From: Streptomyces justiciae
GTDB lineage: Bacteria > Actinomycetota > Actinomycetes > Streptomycetales > Streptomycetaceae
NCBI RefSeq assembly: GCF_015163075.1
Contig: NZ_JADDXU010000009.1
Location: 342,163-406,162, forward strand
DNA: 64,000 nt
Reading direction: 5' to 3'
Shown here: positions 57,730 to 64,000 of the stretch, piece by piece
How positions within the stretch are numbered: the stretch's first letter is position 1
Layout: each line of letters opens with the position of its first letter
Translations under genes and position numbers: made by a program
Notes under the pieces: model-generated
Seen by the model: the letters and a program-made list of their open reading frames with translations, nothing else
Told to the model about the DNA's origin: nothing
The model's database searches: none

Positions 57730-58210
57730 GGTTCTTCTCTTCACTCGCAGGGTCGATGATCAGGCGCATCACGAGGGCGTCCACGTTGCCCGGCTGGTAG
57801 TAGCCGCGACGGAAGCCGATGGGCTCGAAGCCGAAGCGCTCGTACAGCTTCTGCGCGCGGACGTTGTCGACCCGGCACTCCAGCATCACCTCGGCGCACT
57901 CGAACGCGGTGGCCGCCTGGAGCAGTTCGGTCAGCAGCCGCCCGCCGAGCCCGGTGCCCCAGTGGTCGCGGGCGACGGCGATGGTCTGCACGTCGGCCAG
58001 CTCGCCGGAGGAGGCGAGTCCGGCGTACCCGACGAGCCGTCCGTCCTCCTCGGCGACCAGGTACCGGCGGGTCGCCGTGGCGCCGCGCGCATGGGCCAGC
58101 TCGGACCAGAACATGCCCCGCGACCAGGCGTCCTCGGGGAAGAGGTCCTTCTCCAGCTCCAGCACCGGATCGATGTCCCACCAGCGCATCTCACGCAGTG
58201 CCGCTGTCAC
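57722..58210 (-). CDS. rimI: Ribosomal-protein S18-alanine N-acetyltransferase (GNAT)
   Basis: A 162-residue GNAT protein between tsaB and tsaD, the usual rimI place. LREMRWWDIDPVLELEKDLFPEDAWSRGMFWSEL is the N-terminal part, DVQTIAVARDHWGTGLGGRLLTELL is the acetyl-CoA loop, and LECRVDNVRAQKLYERFGFEPIGFRRGYY is the RimI signature. The GTG start overlaps the tsaB stop (GTGA). Confidence 0.93.
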   Translation of the reverse strand: MTAALREMRWWDIDPVLELEKDLFPEDAWSRGMFWSELAHARGATATRRYLVAEEDGRLVGYAGLASSGELADVQTIAVARDHWGTGLGGRLLTELLQAATAFECAEVMLECRVDNVRAQKLYERFGFEPIGFRRGYYQPGNVDALVMRLIIDPASEEKNHG

Positions 58211-58860
58211 TTGGGGGTGACCACCTTGTAGTTCTTGGGGACCTGGGCGTCGGGCCGGCGCAGGTACAGCGGCCGGGGCGCCGGGAGTTCCGCGCCCGCG
58301 GCGAGCCGCTCGGCGGCCAGCGCGGCGAGGGCGGCGGCCGAGACGTGCTCGGGCGCGCGGGCGTCCGGGAAGGTGTCCGGGTAGAGCAGCGCGCCGGCGC
58401 CCACGGCGGGCACCCCGGCGACCTGCTCGGCGATGTCGGCGGGCCGGTCCACGGCGGGGTCGGTGACCCGGGTGCGGCGGTCGTCGTAGCGCGCCCAGTA
58501 GACCTCCTTGCGCCGGGCGTCGGTCGCCACGACGAAGGGGCCCTCGACGTCCGTGGCGTACGCGAGCCCGTCCAGCGTGCACACGCCGTGCACGGGGACG
58601 CCGAGCGCGAGGCCGAAGGTGTCGGCGGTCATCAGTCCGACCCGCAGCCCGGTGTAGGGGCCGGGTCCGATCCCTACGACGATGCCGGTGACGGCGTCGA
58701 GCTTCAGGCCGGCCTCGGCGAGGACGCGGTCGACGGCCGGCAGCAGCAGCTCGCCGTGCCGGCGCGCGTCCACCTGGCTCGAGGAGGCGATGACGTCCGT
58801 GCCGTCGTGCAGGGCGACGGTGACGGCGGGGGTGGCGGTATCCAGAGCGAGCAAGAGCAC
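58207..58860 (-). CDS. tsaB: tRNA threonylcarbamoyladenosine biosynthesis protein TsaB
   Basis: The ASKHA-fold partner of TsaD (217 residues). LLALDTATPAVTVAL, GIVVGIGPGPYTGLRVGLMTADTFGLALGVPVHGV, and the C-terminal PRPLYLRRPDAQVPKN are diagnostic. First gene of the tsaB-rimI-tsaD group. The start is GTG. The divergent gene at 58969 encodes a secreted protein. Confidence 0.95.
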   Translation of the reverse strand: MLLLALDTATPAVTVALHDGTDVIASSSQVDARRHGELLLPAVDRVLAEAGLKLDAVTGIVVGIGPGPYTGLRVGLMTADTFGLALGVPVHGVCTLDGLAYATDVEGPFVVATDARRKEVYWARYDDRRTRVTDPAVDRPADIAEQVAGVPAVGAGALLYPDTFPDARAPEHVSAAALAALAAERLAAGAELPAPRPLYLRRPDAQVPKNYKVVTPK

Positions 58861-58968
58861 GCAAACAGCCTACGGCTCCCGCGCCGCGCACATCGCCGCC
58901 CCGGTGAGCCGCCCCCTGACTGCTAACGTCGCGAAGGATCACTGCGTACGACAAAGAGGTGGACGACC

Positions 58969-59523
58969 GTGCCCAGCACTTCCGCCGGAATCGTCACCGG
59001 TTTGACCGCCGCGGCCCTCGTCACGGTCGGGGTCCTCGCCTATCAGGCCTCGGCGACCGTGCCCGCGACGCTCGGGCGGCCGCACACGAGCGCCACCACC
59101 GATGTCGCCGCCGCCAAGGCGCCCCGGGACACCCGTCACCCCTCCGCCCTGCCGGCCGGTTCCGGAACGGGTGAACGGGTCGTGTACTCGGTGGACGACG
59201 ACCGGGTCTGGCTGGTCGCGGCGGGCAACAAGGTCAGGCGGACCTTCGAGGTCACCCCCGGCACGGTCGACCCGGCGCCGGGCACCTACTGGGTCACGTC
59301 CCGCTCGAACACGGTCACCGGCACCGACGGCACCCCCATCGAGCACGTCGTCCGCTTCGCCACCGTCGGCAGCGTCACGATCGGCTTCAGCGCGGCCGTC
59401 GCCCCCGCCACCGCACCCCCCGACCCCACGGTGAAGACGGGCGGCATCCGGGAGACCCGCGAGGACGGCGCCGCGATGTGGACCTTCGCGACGATCGGCA
59501 AGAAGGTGATCGTGATCCGCTAG
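58969..59523 (+). CDS. Secreted protein with degenerate L,D-transpeptidase (YkuD) fold
   Basis: A 184-residue exported protein: N-terminal hydrophobic segment (GIVTGLTAAALVTVGVLAYQA), Ala/Thr-rich linker, and a domain of about 115 residues. That domain follows the YkuD pattern: RVVYSVDDDRVWLVAAGNKVRRTFEVTPGT, then PAPGTYWVTSRSN. Near the C-terminus, active enzymes have SHGC[IV]R; here the aligned piece is KTGGIRETREDG, so both the His and the nucleophile Cys are absent. It should not catalyse cross-linking and may bind wall peptides or an active enzyme. The GTG start follows AAAGAGGTGGAC. Confidence 0.8.
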   Translation: MPSTSAGIVTGLTAAALVTVGVLAYQASATVPATLGRPHTSATTDVAAAKAPRDTRHPSALPAGSGTGERVVYSVDDDRVWLVAAGNKVRRTFEVTPGTVDPAPGTYWVTSRSNTVTGTDGTPIEHVVRFATVGSVTIGFSAAVAPATAPPDPTVKTGGIRETREDGAAMWTFATIGKKVIVIR

Positions 59524-59681
59524 GCGGCTTCGCGGTGCCGTGTTCTCTCGACCGTCTCGGGGTCTGGCACGCGGGGTGGGGTCGAGATCGCGTTCGCCGC
59601 GGCGCAGGCCGCCAGCAGGTCGCGCATGGGTACCGCGGACACCGCGCGCGGCGTCGACTCGTCTCGTTCCGTGGCCGACAT
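59520..59681 (-). CDS. 53-residue small protein
   Basis: Starts MSATERDESTPRAVSAVPMR and continues DLLAACAAANAISTPPRVPD to a basic end (RTRHREAA). A strong AGGAGGCG site lies six bases before the ATG, and codon use is typical of the genome, so it is very likely translated. It has one short helix-like stretch with a single Cys and no signal peptide. Its stop overlaps the convergent transpeptidase-like gene by four bases. A 16-bp palindrome lies 32 bases upstream of the start. Function unknown. Confidence 0.8.
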   Translation of the reverse strand: MSATERDESTPRAVSAVPMRDLLAACAAANAISTPPRVPDPETVERTRHREAA

Positions 59682-59712
59682 GGTCGCCTCCTGAGCACCG
59701 GGGGCGGACGTG

Positions 59713-59728
59713 GTTAGGTAGACCTAAC
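59713..59728. promoter_or_regulatory. Palindrome GTTAGGT-AG-ACCTAAC, candidate metalloregulator site
   Basis: A perfect seven-base inverted repeat with a two-base centre upstream of the small protein gene. The arms TTAGGT/ACCTAA resemble the half-sites of DtxR/IdeR iron boxes, but the centre is shorter than the 19-bp consensus. A regulator of a related type is possible. Confidence 0.5.
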
Positions 59729-59824
59729 TACGAACTGGGTACCATGTGACCACGCACAAGACGCCGAAAGCAATATCTTGCCGACGTCTTGTCGGAACGT
59801 TCACCGAAATCGGCGCCTGTGCGA

Positions 59825-60331
59825 TCAGGCGGTGAGCACGCTCAGGTCGGCCGCCGCCCAGCGCTCGCCAAGCCCCGTCAGCGTCACGTGCCGCACCTCG
59901 TCGGTGGTGTCACCGACCGCGCGGTGGATCTGGACCTGCAACCGGTCGTCGGTCAGCTCCTCGACCTTGCCCTCGCCCCACTCCACGACGATCACCGAGT
60001 CGGGCAGCGAGACGTCGAGGTCGAGGTCCTCCATCTCGTCGAGCCCGCCGCCCAGCCGGTAGGCGTCCACATGAACAAGCGGCGGACCGTCACCGAGGGA
60101 CGGGTGGACCCGGGCGATCACGAAGGTCGGGGACGTGACGGCCCCACGCACCCCGAGCCCCTCGCCCAGACCCCGGGTCAGCGTCGTCTTGCCCGCGCCG
60201 AGCTCCCCGCTGAGCATCACGAGATCCCCGGCCCGCAGCAGCTTGGCCAGCTTCCGGCCCAGCTCGCGCATCTGCTCGGGGGAGGTGACGGTCAGCTCGG
60301 TCTCAACCGGGCTGTGCGGTACTGCTTCCAT
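59825..60331 (-). CDS. tsaE: tRNA threonylcarbamoyladenosine biosynthesis ATPase TsaE
   Basis: The P-loop ATPase that resets the TsaB-TsaD complex. Walker A is GELGAGKTTLTRGLGEGL, switch-like SPTFVIARVH, HVDAYRLGG, and IVVEWGEGKVEEL with the conserved Trp; the length of 168 residues is normal. The ATG at 60331 is preferred over a TTG three codons upstream. Its start overlaps the end of the alpha/beta hydrolase gene by 29 bases, the usual arrangement in this genus (alr-hydrolase-tsaE). Confidence 0.95.
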   Translation of the reverse strand: MEAVPHSPVETELTVTSPEQMRELGRKLAKLLRAGDLVMLSGELGAGKTTLTRGLGEGLGVRGAVTSPTFVIARVHPSLGDGPPLVHVDAYRLGGGLDEMEDLDLDVSLPDSVIVVEWGEGKVEELTDDRLQVQIHRAVGDTTDEVRHVTLTGLGERWAAADLSVLTA

Positions 60332-61532
60332 AACCGCCAACCGTAGCCCCTGCCGGCACGGCCCCCGCGCGGGTGAGGAGGTCGGCGAGACGGTCCGTGA
60401 CGACTTCCGGGTGCTCCAGCATCACCAGATGCCCCGCGTCCGGCACCAGCACCAGCTCGGCGTCCGGCAGCAGCCCGGCGATGGCCTCACTGTGCTCGCT
60501 GGGCGTGACGAGGTCCCCGATCCCGGCCAGCACGAGCACCGGCAGGTCCCTGAAGTGGGCGAGCGCCTCGGTCTTGTCGTGGTCGGTGAAGGCCGGGTAG
60601 AACTCGGCGACCACGTCGATCGGCGTGGCCTCGATCATCCGCTCGGCGAACCGCGCGACGGCCGGGTCGACGTCCCGCGAGGCGAACGAGTAGCGCTTGA
60701 TGATCCCGGCGAACAGGTCCGCGGTGGCCTGCCGCCCCTTCTCCACCAGCTCGGCCCGCTGCCCCAGCGCCTTCAGCAGCCCCGGCAGCACACGTCGTAC
60801 CGCATTCACACCCGCGACGGGCAACCCGAAGTTGACCTCGCCGAGCCGCCCGGAGGACGTCCCCACCAGAGCGACGGCGACGACCCGCTCCCGGATGAGC
60901 TCCGGGTACTGGTCGGCGAGCGCCATGACGGTCATCCCGCCCATGGAGTGCCCGACGAGCACGAGCGGCCCCTCGGGCGCGGCCGCGTCGATGACGGCCT
61001 TCAGATCGCGCCCGAGCTGGTCGATGTCGACCGGCACGTCGTCCTGCACCTGCCGCACCCCGCGCCCGGACCGCCCGTGACTGCGCTGGTCCCAGTGCAC
61101 GGTCCGCACGACCCCGCGCAGCGCGGCCCGCTGGAAGTGCCAGGAGTCCTGGCTCAGGCAGTAGCCGTGGCTGAAGACGACGGTGACCGGCAGCGGCGCC
61201 TTCCGTCCGAACAGCCGTCGCCGGCGCGGCGCGGACCCGCCCTCCGGCTCCACGTCGTCGACCTCGTAGTACAACTCGGTGCCGTCGTCGGCGTACGCCT
61301 TGCCCGGCATCCCGCGCAGCGAGCCGTACGGCCCCGCCGAGTCCAGGGCGAGCCGCGCCTTCTTGCGCATCCCGCGTCCGACGGTCATCCGCTCCAGGGC
61401 GACACCGGCCGCGGCCCCCGCCGCGACCACCCCTATCGCGGCCCCGGCGATCCCGGTCGCCCGGCGCCAGTTGCCGGCCGCCCCCGTGGCGGAGGCGACG
61501 GCCAGGGCGGCCTCCGCACTGCTCTCGCTCAC
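60303..61532 (-). CDS. Alpha/beta hydrolase, membrane-anchored
   Basis: A 409-residue hydrolase. One N-terminal Ala/Gly-rich helix (ATGIAGAAIGVVAAGAAAGVAL) may anchor it. The fold has VTVVFSHGYCLSQDSW (oxyanion region), VHWDQRSHGRSG, nucleophile Ser in LVLVGHSMGGM, an acidic residue near LVLAGIGDLVTPSEHS, and the catalytic His in LVPDAGHLVMLEHPE. Substrate unknown. It lies between alr and tsaE in one operon, as in other Streptomyces. Confidence 0.92.
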   Translation of the reverse strand: MSESSAEAALAVASATGAAGNWRRATGIAGAAIGVVAAGAAAGVALERMTVGRGMRKKARLALDSAGPYGSLRGMPGKAYADDGTELYYEVDDVEPEGGSAPRRRRLFGRKAPLPVTVVFSHGYCLSQDSWHFQRAALRGVVRTVHWDQRSHGRSGRGVRQVQDDVPVDIDQLGRDLKAVIDAAAPEGPLVLVGHSMGGMTVMALADQYPELIRERVVAVALVGTSSGRLGEVNFGLPVAGVNAVRRVLPGLLKALGQRAELVEKGRQATADLFAGIIKRYSFASRDVDPAVARFAERMIEATPIDVVAEFYPAFTDHDKTEALAHFRDLPVLVLAGIGDLVTPSEHSEAIAGLLPDAELVLVPDAGHLVMLEHPEVVTDRLADLLTRAGAVPAGATVGGYGSSTAQPG

Positions 61533-61590
61533 GTACCGCTCCTCTTCACCGGGCTACTGGTTGCTGGGCTGGTGGCCACTACCGGGCCGG

Positions 61591-62763
61591 TTACCCAGCT
61601 TGTCCCTCATTCACATAGACGCGGGGAACGCGCGTTCCGATCCGGGTGACGATCTCGTACGCGATGGTCCCCGCCGCCTGCGCCCAGTCCTCGGCGGTGG
61701 GCTCGCCGCGGTCGCCGGGCCCGAAGAGCACGGCCTCGCTGCCGACGGCGGGCTCGTCACCCCCCAGGTCGACGACGAACTGGTCCATGGCCACCCGCCC
61801 GGCCACCGTCCGCCACTTCCCGCCGACCAGCACCGGGCCGGTGCCGGAGGCATGCCGCGGGATGCCGTCCGCGTACCCGACCGGGACGAGCCCGAGGGTG
61901 GTCTCGCCCGGGGTGACGTAGTGATGCCCGTAGCTGACCCCGTGTCCGCCCGGCACCCGCTTGACCAGCGCCACGGACGCGGTGAGCGTCATCACCGGCC
62001 GCAGTCCGAGGTCGGCCGAGCTGCCGATCTCGGGGCTGGGCGAGATGCCGTAGACGGCGACGCCGGTGCGCACCAGGTCGAAGTGGGCCTCGGGAAGGGT
62101 CAGCGTGGCGGGCGAGTTGGCGATGTGCCGCACCTCGGGGCGGACGCCGGCCCGCTCGGCGTACGACAGCATCTCCCGGAACGTCGAGAGCTGGGCGGCG
62201 ATGGAAGGATGCCCGGGTTCGTCGGCGCAGGCGAAGTGCGACCAGAGCCCGGTGATCCGGACGACCCCGTCGGCCTCGGCACGCAGCGCCTCGGAGACCA
62301 GCTCGGCCCAGTCGGCACCCGGCTGACAGCCGTTGCGCCCGAGCCCGGTGTCGCCCTTGAGCTGCACCCGCGCGGTCTTCCCCACCGCACGGGCGGCATC
62401 GACGACCTCCCGCAGCGCCCACATCCCGCTCACGGACACGTCGAGATCGGCCTCGACGGCCTCCCGCCAGGGCCCGCCGGGCGTCCAGAGCCAGCACATG
62501 ATCCGCACGTCGTCGATCCCGGCGGCGCGCAGCGCGAGGGCTTCCTCGGGCGTGGCGGTACCCAGCCACTCCGCCCCCGCCTCGACGGCCGCGCGGGCGC
62601 AGGGCACCGCCCCGTGGCCGTACGCGTCGGACTTGACCACGGCCATCAGGGCCGCACCCGGCGCGAGGGCGCGCAGGGTCCGCACGTTGGCCCGCAGGGC
62701 GGCCAGATCGATCTCGGCGCGGGCCCGCAGGGGCGCGCTCGACTGGGCAGCTGTCTCACTCAT
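61591..62763 (-). CDS. alr: Alanine racemase
   Basis: Interconverts L- and D-alanine for peptidoglycan. PLP-binding Lys44 is in MAVVKSDAYGHG, and GLWSHFACADEPGHPS, RHIANSPATLTLPEAHFDLVRTGVAVYGISP, and LVPVGYADGIPR carry the substrate and phosphate contacts. The second catalytic Tyr is in GVSYGHHYV. Length 390 residues is normal. It is followed by the hydrolase and tsaE genes on the same strand. Confidence 0.97.
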   Translation of the reverse strand: MSETAAQSSAPLRARAEIDLAALRANVRTLRALAPGAALMAVVKSDAYGHGAVPCARAAVEAGAEWLGTATPEEALALRAAGIDDVRIMCWLWTPGGPWREAVEADLDVSVSGMWALREVVDAARAVGKTARVQLKGDTGLGRNGCQPGADWAELVSEALRAEADGVVRITGLWSHFACADEPGHPSIAAQLSTFREMLSYAERAGVRPEVRHIANSPATLTLPEAHFDLVRTGVAVYGISPSPEIGSSADLGLRPVMTLTASVALVKRVPGGHGVSYGHHYVTPGETTLGLVPVGYADGIPRHASGTGPVLVGGKWRTVAGRVAMDQFVVDLGGDEPAVGSEAVLFGPGDRGEPTAEDWAQAAGTIAYEIVTRIGTRVPRVYVNEGQAG

Positions 62764-62807
62764 GGCGCCCCCAGTGTCTCAGAGGGGTCGGACACCCCTT
62801 CGTACGC

Positions 62808-63683
62808 CTACGTCCCGGACCGCCGCCCCCACACGAACACCCGGTCGCCGGTCTTCAGCACGCCCCACAGTTTCCGGGCGTCACCGATGCGCAGGTTGAC
62901 GCAGCCCATGGAGCCGACGGTGGTGAAGATGGAACCGTAGACGGCGTGGAAGGCCTGGCCGCCGTCGAAGAACTGCGCGTAGGGCATGGGCTGGTGGTAC
63001 AGCGTCGAGACGTGGTTCTTGTGCTTCCAGTAGATCTTGTGCCAGCCGCCCCGGGTCGGGTACGCGGTCCGCCCGCTCCGCATGGGGACGGGCCCGTAGA
63101 CGACCTTCTTCCCCTTCTGCACCCAGGTGATCTGCCGGGTGAGATCGACGCAGGCGACGCGGTAGGAGCGCACGGGGCACTTCTTGGCCGCGTTGGGATT
63201 GGCACGGGCCGACAAGTACTGCATCCGAGCCCAGGTGACGGGACCCGCGAACCCGATGGCGGGCGTGATCTTCTGCTTCTTCTGAAAAGCGCGGATGGCC
63301 TTGCAGTCGGCGGCCGACTGCTTCCCGTCCACCTTCCGCTTCAGCCACTTCTCGACCTGCCGCTGAAAAGGCCCGGTCGACTTGGTGCACGCCACCCGCT
63401 CGACGGCGTCCCGCAGCGGCACGTACTCGACCAGGTCGTACGCCCCCACGGCGGCGTCGGCCGGCTCGACGGCATCCTCGGCGGCACTGGGTGTGTACAC
63501 CTTCGGCGCCAGCACCTGATCCGGAGTATCGATCTGCCAGGGCTGATAAACCCCGGGCACCAGCTCGGCCTCGGGCCCGGCAGCAGGGGGCGGGGGCGCG
63601 GCCGCGGCGACACCGACGGGGAGGAGGCCGGCGGCGACGATCACCACGGCCACGCTTCGATATGCGATACGTCTGCTGATCAT
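62808..63683 (-). CDS. Secreted L,D-transpeptidase with peptidoglycan-binding region
   Basis: A 291-residue exported enzyme that should form or exchange 3-3 peptidoglycan cross-links. Signal peptide (VAVVIVAAGLLPVGVAAAA), a Pro-rich linker, then a peptidoglycan-binding-like segment (GPFQRQVEKWLKRKVDGKQSAADCKAIRAFQKKQKI). The YkuD domain (about 175-285) has ITWVQKGKKVVYGPVPMRSG, AFHAVYGS with the catalytic His, and SMGCVNLR with the nucleophile Cys (Met in place of the usual His before Gly). An active counterpart to the degenerate protein at 58969. Confidence 0.9.
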   Translation of the reverse strand: MISRRIAYRSVAVVIVAAGLLPVGVAAAAPPPPAAGPEAELVPGVYQPWQIDTPDQVLAPKVYTPSAAEDAVEPADAAVGAYDLVEYVPLRDAVERVACTKSTGPFQRQVEKWLKRKVDGKQSAADCKAIRAFQKKQKITPAIGFAGPVTWARMQYLSARANPNAAKKCPVRSYRVACVDLTRQITWVQKGKKVVYGPVPMRSGRTAYPTRGGWHKIYWKHKNHVSTLYHQPMPYAQFFDGGQAFHAVYGSIFTTVGSMGCVNLRIGDARKLWGVLKTGDRVFVWGRRSGT

Positions 63684-64000
63684 GCGATCAGAGAAACGCG
63701 CTCATCCCGGGGAACAAGGGTGCCGCGCAGAGGGGTCACTCATTTTGAGGAGCAGGCTGAAGCCCCGGCCCACACCATCCAGCCCGTCCGGCGTTTGAGG
63801 ACGAGGCCCTTTCAGGGCCGACGGGGGTCCAGGGGGCGGAGCCCCCTGGCGGGGCCGAAGGGGCAGCGCCCCTGGGGATGGGACGGGTAGGGGCGGCGGG
63901 GGCGAAAAAGGGCCCGGCGCGAACCCCCACCCACCCCGCACCAGCCCTCCTCCCCCCTCCCCCTCCCCCCTCACACCCCCCCACCCCCCCCCCCCCCCCC
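63684..64000. repeat. Intergenic region with interspersed Streptomyces repeat and terminal poly-C
   Basis: A 317-base tail with no convincing gene. From about 63779, AGCCCGTCCGGCGTTTGAGG, then ACGAGGCCCTTTCAGGGCCG and GGGGGTCCAGGGGGCGGAG match a repeat found near many Streptomyces gene ends. It contains the perfect hairpin CCAGGGGGC-GGA-GCCCCCTGG (63829-63849) and can terminate transcription. From about 63930 the sequence is very C-rich and ends in an unbroken C run, which may be an assembly or sequencing artefact. Confidence 0.7.

Noticed and set aside
59713..59728. Full DtxR/IdeR iron box
   Set aside because: The half-sites match but the centre is too short for the 19-bp consensus, so it is listed only as a candidate palindrome.
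1..64000. tRNA, rRNA, insertion sequences or prophage genes
   Set aside because: I looked for tRNA-like arms, transposase or integrase motifs and terminal inverted repeats, and saw none that could be supported.

Overview
This is chromosomal DNA of a Streptomyces or a very close relative. GC content is very high, third codon positions are almost all G/C, GTG starts are common and gene ends often overlap by four bases (ATGA/GTGA). The developmental genes bldM, whiD and shbA lie together. Gene order matches what I recall of the conserved core between alr/tsaE and glpD plus a kinase cluster in S. coelicolor (roughly the SCO4745-SCO4779 neighbourhood); this is from memory, not a search. Part of the window, about 23.7-38 kb, looks like an insertion into that core.

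Layout. (1) 1-10.4 kb: six paralogous PASTA-less Ser/Thr kinases on the minus strand. The first is cut by the window edge, and one is a pseudokinase with a roughly 300-residue insertion in its activation segment. A small, lower-GC secreted protein gene sits among them. (2) 10.7-16 kb: a secreted serine hydrolase, glpD, a nucleotide-sugar dehydrogenase homologue lacking its catalytic Cys, and two small membrane proteins. (3) 16-21.2 kb: guaB3, guaB, the sigma factor gene shbA, bldM with a clear sigma-BldN-type promoter, and whiD. (4) 21.2-23.7 kb: LysR regulator, YiiM-like MOSC protein, SDR. (5) 23.7-38 kb: one long minus-strand operon that looks like a biosynthetic gene cluster without NRPS/PKS. 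It contains a heme-oxygenase-like diiron oxygenase, three ATP-grasp ligases, a YqcI/YcgG-type (DcsA/GntA-like) heme N-hydroxylase, an SDR, an amidinotransferase, an N-acetylglutamate-synthase/[2Fe-2S]-ferredoxin fusion, a YcbX/mARC-like MOSC protein, an MFS exporter and a MocR regulator. It ends with an MDMPI-fold protein, an acetylglutamate kinase and a B3/B4-domain protein. Between the MocR gene and the last three genes lies a tandem-repeat array that reads as five consecutive mini-ORFs, each joined to the next by an ATGA overlap.

(6) 38-41.5 kb: SnoaL-like protein, groEL and groES with two CIRCE operators around the promoter. (7) 41.5-46 kb: two polysaccharide deacetylase lipoproteins, a THUMP-like methyltransferase, and an ECF42 sigma factor with its DGPF partner behind an ECF42-type promoter. 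(8) 46-53.7 kb: FG-GAP secreted protein, LCP protein, GH10-CBM2 xylanase, LacI regulator and GH3 glycosidase with CGAA-N-TTCG-type operators: a xylan-utilisation unit. (9) 53.7-60.3 kb: M48 peptidase plus membrane protein, then tsaD-rimI-tsaB and tsaE (tRNA t6A synthesis). Between them lie a degenerate L,D-transpeptidase-like protein and a 53-residue protein. (10) 60.3-64 kb: alpha/beta hydrolase, alr, an L,D-transpeptidase, and an interspersed GC-rich Streptomyces repeat ending in a poly-C run.

Proposed logic of the unusual cluster (inference): arginine is N-hydroxylated by the heme enzyme and an amidino group is moved by the amidinotransferase. Amines may be further N-oxidised by the diiron enzyme, and acetylglutamate-type chemistry is supplied by the NAGS and NAGK homologues. 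The ATP-grasp ligases would join the blocks into a small peptide-like product exported by the MFS protein. The ferredoxin-MOSC pair resembles the N-reductive YcbX/mARC system, which acts on N-hydroxylated substrates. No tRNA, rRNA, CRISPR or insertion sequence was seen.
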